Of a DNA stretch of 6,516 nucleotides, positions 4,528 to 6,516 are shown piece by piece. Below the pieces are notes generated by a model, which saw only the letters and a list, made by a program, of their open reading frames with translations, was not told the DNA's origin and ran no database searches. This stretch comes from JBCCZC01 sp039188505 (GTDB lineage Bacteria > Pseudomonadota > Gammaproteobacteria > Xanthomonadales > SZUA-38). How positions within the stretch are numbered: position 1 is the first letter of the stretch; every line of letters begins with the position of its first letter. The position numbers and the translations under genes are program-made. Where the stretch lies: NCBI GenBank assembly GCA_039188505.1, contig JBCCZC010000332.1, positions 1 through 6,516 on the forward strand, given 5' to 3'.

Positions 4528-6516
4528 ATGCGGAATCTGCTTCTCGTGACGTTCGTTTTCTGTCTTGCTCCGGCAGATGCCGTTTCTGATCCGATCGTCG
4601 GATCGGACCGCCCCGATTACCGGAAGCGAATGCTACGCGAGGCACGGGCGACCAACCCGGCGCTGGCGCGCCACCTTGCACGAAGCTTCGACCGCAAGGA
4701 GCGCGGCGCGGGCCTTGCCCCGAAGGTCATCGATGATGGCAACGTTTCGGAGCCTCGCGGCGAAGGCATCCTCGGCGGCAGCAGCTTCGATGCGATCGTC
4801 GATCCGGACGACAACAGTGTCTTCCTCGCCGCGGGGGAGGGCGGGATCTTTCGCTCCGTCGATGGCGGCGAATCGTGGGTCCAGACTTTCTTCGGTACGG
4901 TCTATTCGATCTCGGTCATTCCCGACACGCCGCGCCGATTCGTGGGCGTGGTCGCCTGCGGCCGCCTCGTGCTCTCCAACGATGGCGTGACCTGGACGTC
5001 CCCCTCCGGCACCTTCCCATCCTGCGCCGGGGAGGTCGACGTAGACCCGCAGGACCCGGACCGGTTGCTGATCCATGACGGCTTCTGGGATTCGGTCAGC
5101 GAATTCGATATCAACAATGGATGGCAGGGGATCGGCCTCTCGGAGGATGGTGGCCAGACCATCGTCCCCCTCGATCTCGGCCTGGTTCCGAACGTCGACG
5201 AATTCGCGAGCGTCACCGCCGCCTTCGTGCCCGACTCACCCGGAACCATCGTTGTCTCGCTGGGAATCAGCAACTTCGCGAACAGCGAGCTGGAACGTGG
5301 CGGTCTCCTGATCTCCACGAACAGCGGCCAGAGCTTCCAGGACTCCAGCGACGGGTTGGCCATTCTCGGCGGGGATCTGACCTCCCGCGTGAGACTCGAC
5401 AACATCGATGTGGATCCGCGAGATCCTGATATCTGGTACACCTCCGGAAGCGTCCTGGGGACGAACGATTCGCTGTTCTTCGATCTCTTTCGCAGTCCTG
5501 ACCGTGGCACGACGTGGGTGCGCGTGTCCGATTTCGGCGGCTTCGGGGCGTCCCTCAACTTCGATCCTGAAAGCAACCGGATCTTCGCGGTCAACACGGG
5601 CCTGTCGACGGACAACGGACTGACCTGGGACTTCGAGTCCGTAGGCATTGGCTTTGTCTACGCGCTCGTCTTCGTGCCGCAGTCGGATCGGGTCCTTGCC
5701 GCAATCGATGGTGAGGGGGCCCTGATCAGTACCGACGACGGTCAGACCTACCGGGAACCCCAGGCGGGCTTCGACGGGGCGCAGAGAATCCAGGAGCTCG
5801 CGATCAGTCCCGGTGGTACCGTGCTGGCGTCCTCCTTCGGAATCGGTATCTATCGAAGCACCGATCTGGGGCGTACCTGGAGCCGGAGAACAACTTCGAG
5901 GGTCGGTACGCTGGTGCGGGACATCCACTATGCCCCCGGCGTTTCCGGGATGGTGTACGCGGCGACGTCGGACGAGAACGCGCCGATCCTCAGGTCAGTG
6001 GACGACGGACAAACCTGGTCGGGTCTCGACTTCCGTGGCGCGCTGAATATGCCGGATGGCGCGGATTCCGTTGCGGTGGATCCGAGCAATCCCAATCGGA
6101 TCCTTGCCGGCCTCGATGGCTCGACGACCGTCCTGCTATCGACCGACGGCGGTTCGTCCTGGTCCGCAGTTCATGTGGACGCAAACCCGGATCCCCAGGC
6201 CTGCTGTGGCCGGGTCACGGCGTTCGCCTTCGATCCCGGCAACACGCGGCGCGTCTACGCAACCGTCGACCAGTTCACCGGCGACCCCGATGGCATCTAC
6301 GTGAGTGACAATGGGGGGCTCAGCTGGACGCGCTCCTCGAGCGGCCTGCCGGAGCCGTTCGCCGACCTGCAGGACGTCGTGATCGACCCGATCCGCCCCA
6401 ACATCCTGTACACGGGGGGGTTCTGCGACGGTGTCTTCCGCTCGACGGATCGTGGCGCGACGTGGATCTCATTGCCGAACAGCGGCTTCTGCATCGAGTC
6501 GATCGCGCTATCGCCA
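4528..6516 (+). CDS. Secreted Asp-box (BNR-type) beta-propeller protein, C-terminus beyond window
   Basis: The frame is open for 663 codons from ATG 4528 to the right edge with no stop. Residues 1-18 (MRNLLLVTFVFCLAPADA) form a short Sec signal peptide with likely cleavage after Ala18; no lipobox is present. A linker (about 19-75) follows. At least twelve Asp boxes of the form S-x-D-x-G-x-T-W begin near residues 110, 150, 205, 263, 323, 360, 401, 444, 490, 538, 593 and 639, for example SVDGGESW, SPDRGTTW, STDLGRTW and STDRGATW. Many are preceded by a D-P-x-x-P-x-R/I strand (DPQDPDR, DPRDPD, DPSNPNR). This is the blade pattern of VPS10/sialidase-like propellers, enough for two propellers or a very large one. 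Such proteins are often auto-labelled sialidase, but Asp boxes are structural, so no enzyme activity is claimed. It probably acts outside the cytoplasm in binding or adhesion. The ribosome site is weak (GGGG 6-7 nt before ATG). Confidence 0.88.
   Translation, partial: MRNLLLVTFVFCLAPADAVSDPIVGSDRPDYRKRMLREARATNPALARHLARSFDRKERGAGLAPKVIDDGNVSEPRGEGILGGSSFDAIVDPDDNSVFLAAGEGGIFRSVDGGESWVQTFFGTVYSISVIPDTPRRFVGVVACGRLVLSNDGVTWTSPSGTFPSCAGEVDVDPQDPDRLLIHDGFWDSVSEFDINNGWQGIGLSEDGGQTIVPLDLGLVPNVDEFASVTAAFVPDSPGTIVVSLGISNFANSELERGGLLISTNSGQSFQDSSDGLAILGGDLTSRVRLDNIDVDPRDPDIWYTSGSVLGTNDSLFFDLFRSPDRGTTWVRVSDFGGFGASLNFDPESNRIFAVNTGLSTDNGLTWDFESVGIGFVYALVFVPQSDRVLAAIDGEGALISTDDGQTYREPQAGFDGAQRIQELAISPGGTVLASSFGIGIYRSTDLGRTWSRRTTSRVGTLVRDIHYAPGVSGMVYAATSDENAPILRSVDDGQTWSGLDFRGALNMPDGADSVAVDPSNPNRILAGLDGSTTVLLSTDGGSSWSAVHVDANPDPQACCGRVTAFAFDPGNTRRVYATVDQFTGDPDGIYVSDNGGLSWTRSSSGLPEPFADLQDVVIDPIRPNILYTGGFCDGVFRSTDRGATWISLPNSGFCIESIALSP

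Noticed and set aside
4902..5648. Minus-strand frames opposite the propeller gene
   Set aside because: They are antisense to the Asp-box repeats, which are in an uninterrupted plus-strand frame.
4528..6516. Sialidase activity for the Asp-box protein
   Set aside because: Asp boxes occur in many non-enzymatic propellers, and I could not identify the sialidase Arg triad or RIP motif.

Overview
The window is GC-rich bacterial DNA (GC in the low-to-mid 60s by eye). It has dense, short-spaced genes, good Shine-Dalgarno sites and protein families common in Proteobacteria: a YtrA-type GntR regulator, a PepSY membrane protein, a ClpS-like adaptor and a secreted Asp-box propeller. A gammaproteobacterium or relative is the best guess, but no rRNA or other taxonomic marker is present. 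No tRNA, rRNA, CRISPR array, transposase or phage gene was seen.

Layout. (1) 1-893, minus strand: a cysteine hydrolase of the isochorismatase/N-carbamoylsarcosine amidase type, followed 9 nt later by the start of a polysaccharide deacetylase-family gene that runs off the left edge. These form a two-gene catabolic-looking operon. (2) 894-1035: a divergent control region holding a 10-bp inverted repeat (911-944) and a cluster of TGTACC half-sites (977-1020). (3) 1036-2288, plus strand: a short YtrA-type GntR repressor and, 14 nt later, a seven-helix membrane protein of unknown family. They look like a regulator and its target. A perfect 9-bp hairpin overlaps the stop codon of the membrane protein. 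(4) 2319-2823: a genomic scar. The 5' part of a PepSY transmembrane gene (plus) meets head-on the 5' part of a D-2-hydroxyacid dehydrogenase gene (minus). Both 3' ends are missing. (5) 2980-4431, plus strand: a cupin, a stand-alone ClpS-like protein, and a small acidic protein of a family without known function. A hairpin follows. (6) 4528-6516, plus strand: a large secreted protein with at least twelve Asp-box repeats, open to the right edge. A stop-to-stop ORF list can miss it because it has no stop in the window.

How the parts fit. The left operon probably hydrolyses amide or carbamoyl compounds. The GntR gene and membrane gene look like a self-regulated envelope or stress unit without the ABC transporter that usually accompanies YtrA regulators. 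The right-hand genes have no obvious common pathway. The points most worth checking are the double-truncation scar, the operator array in front of the regulator, the regulator/seven-helix pair, and the isolated ClpS-like adaptor.
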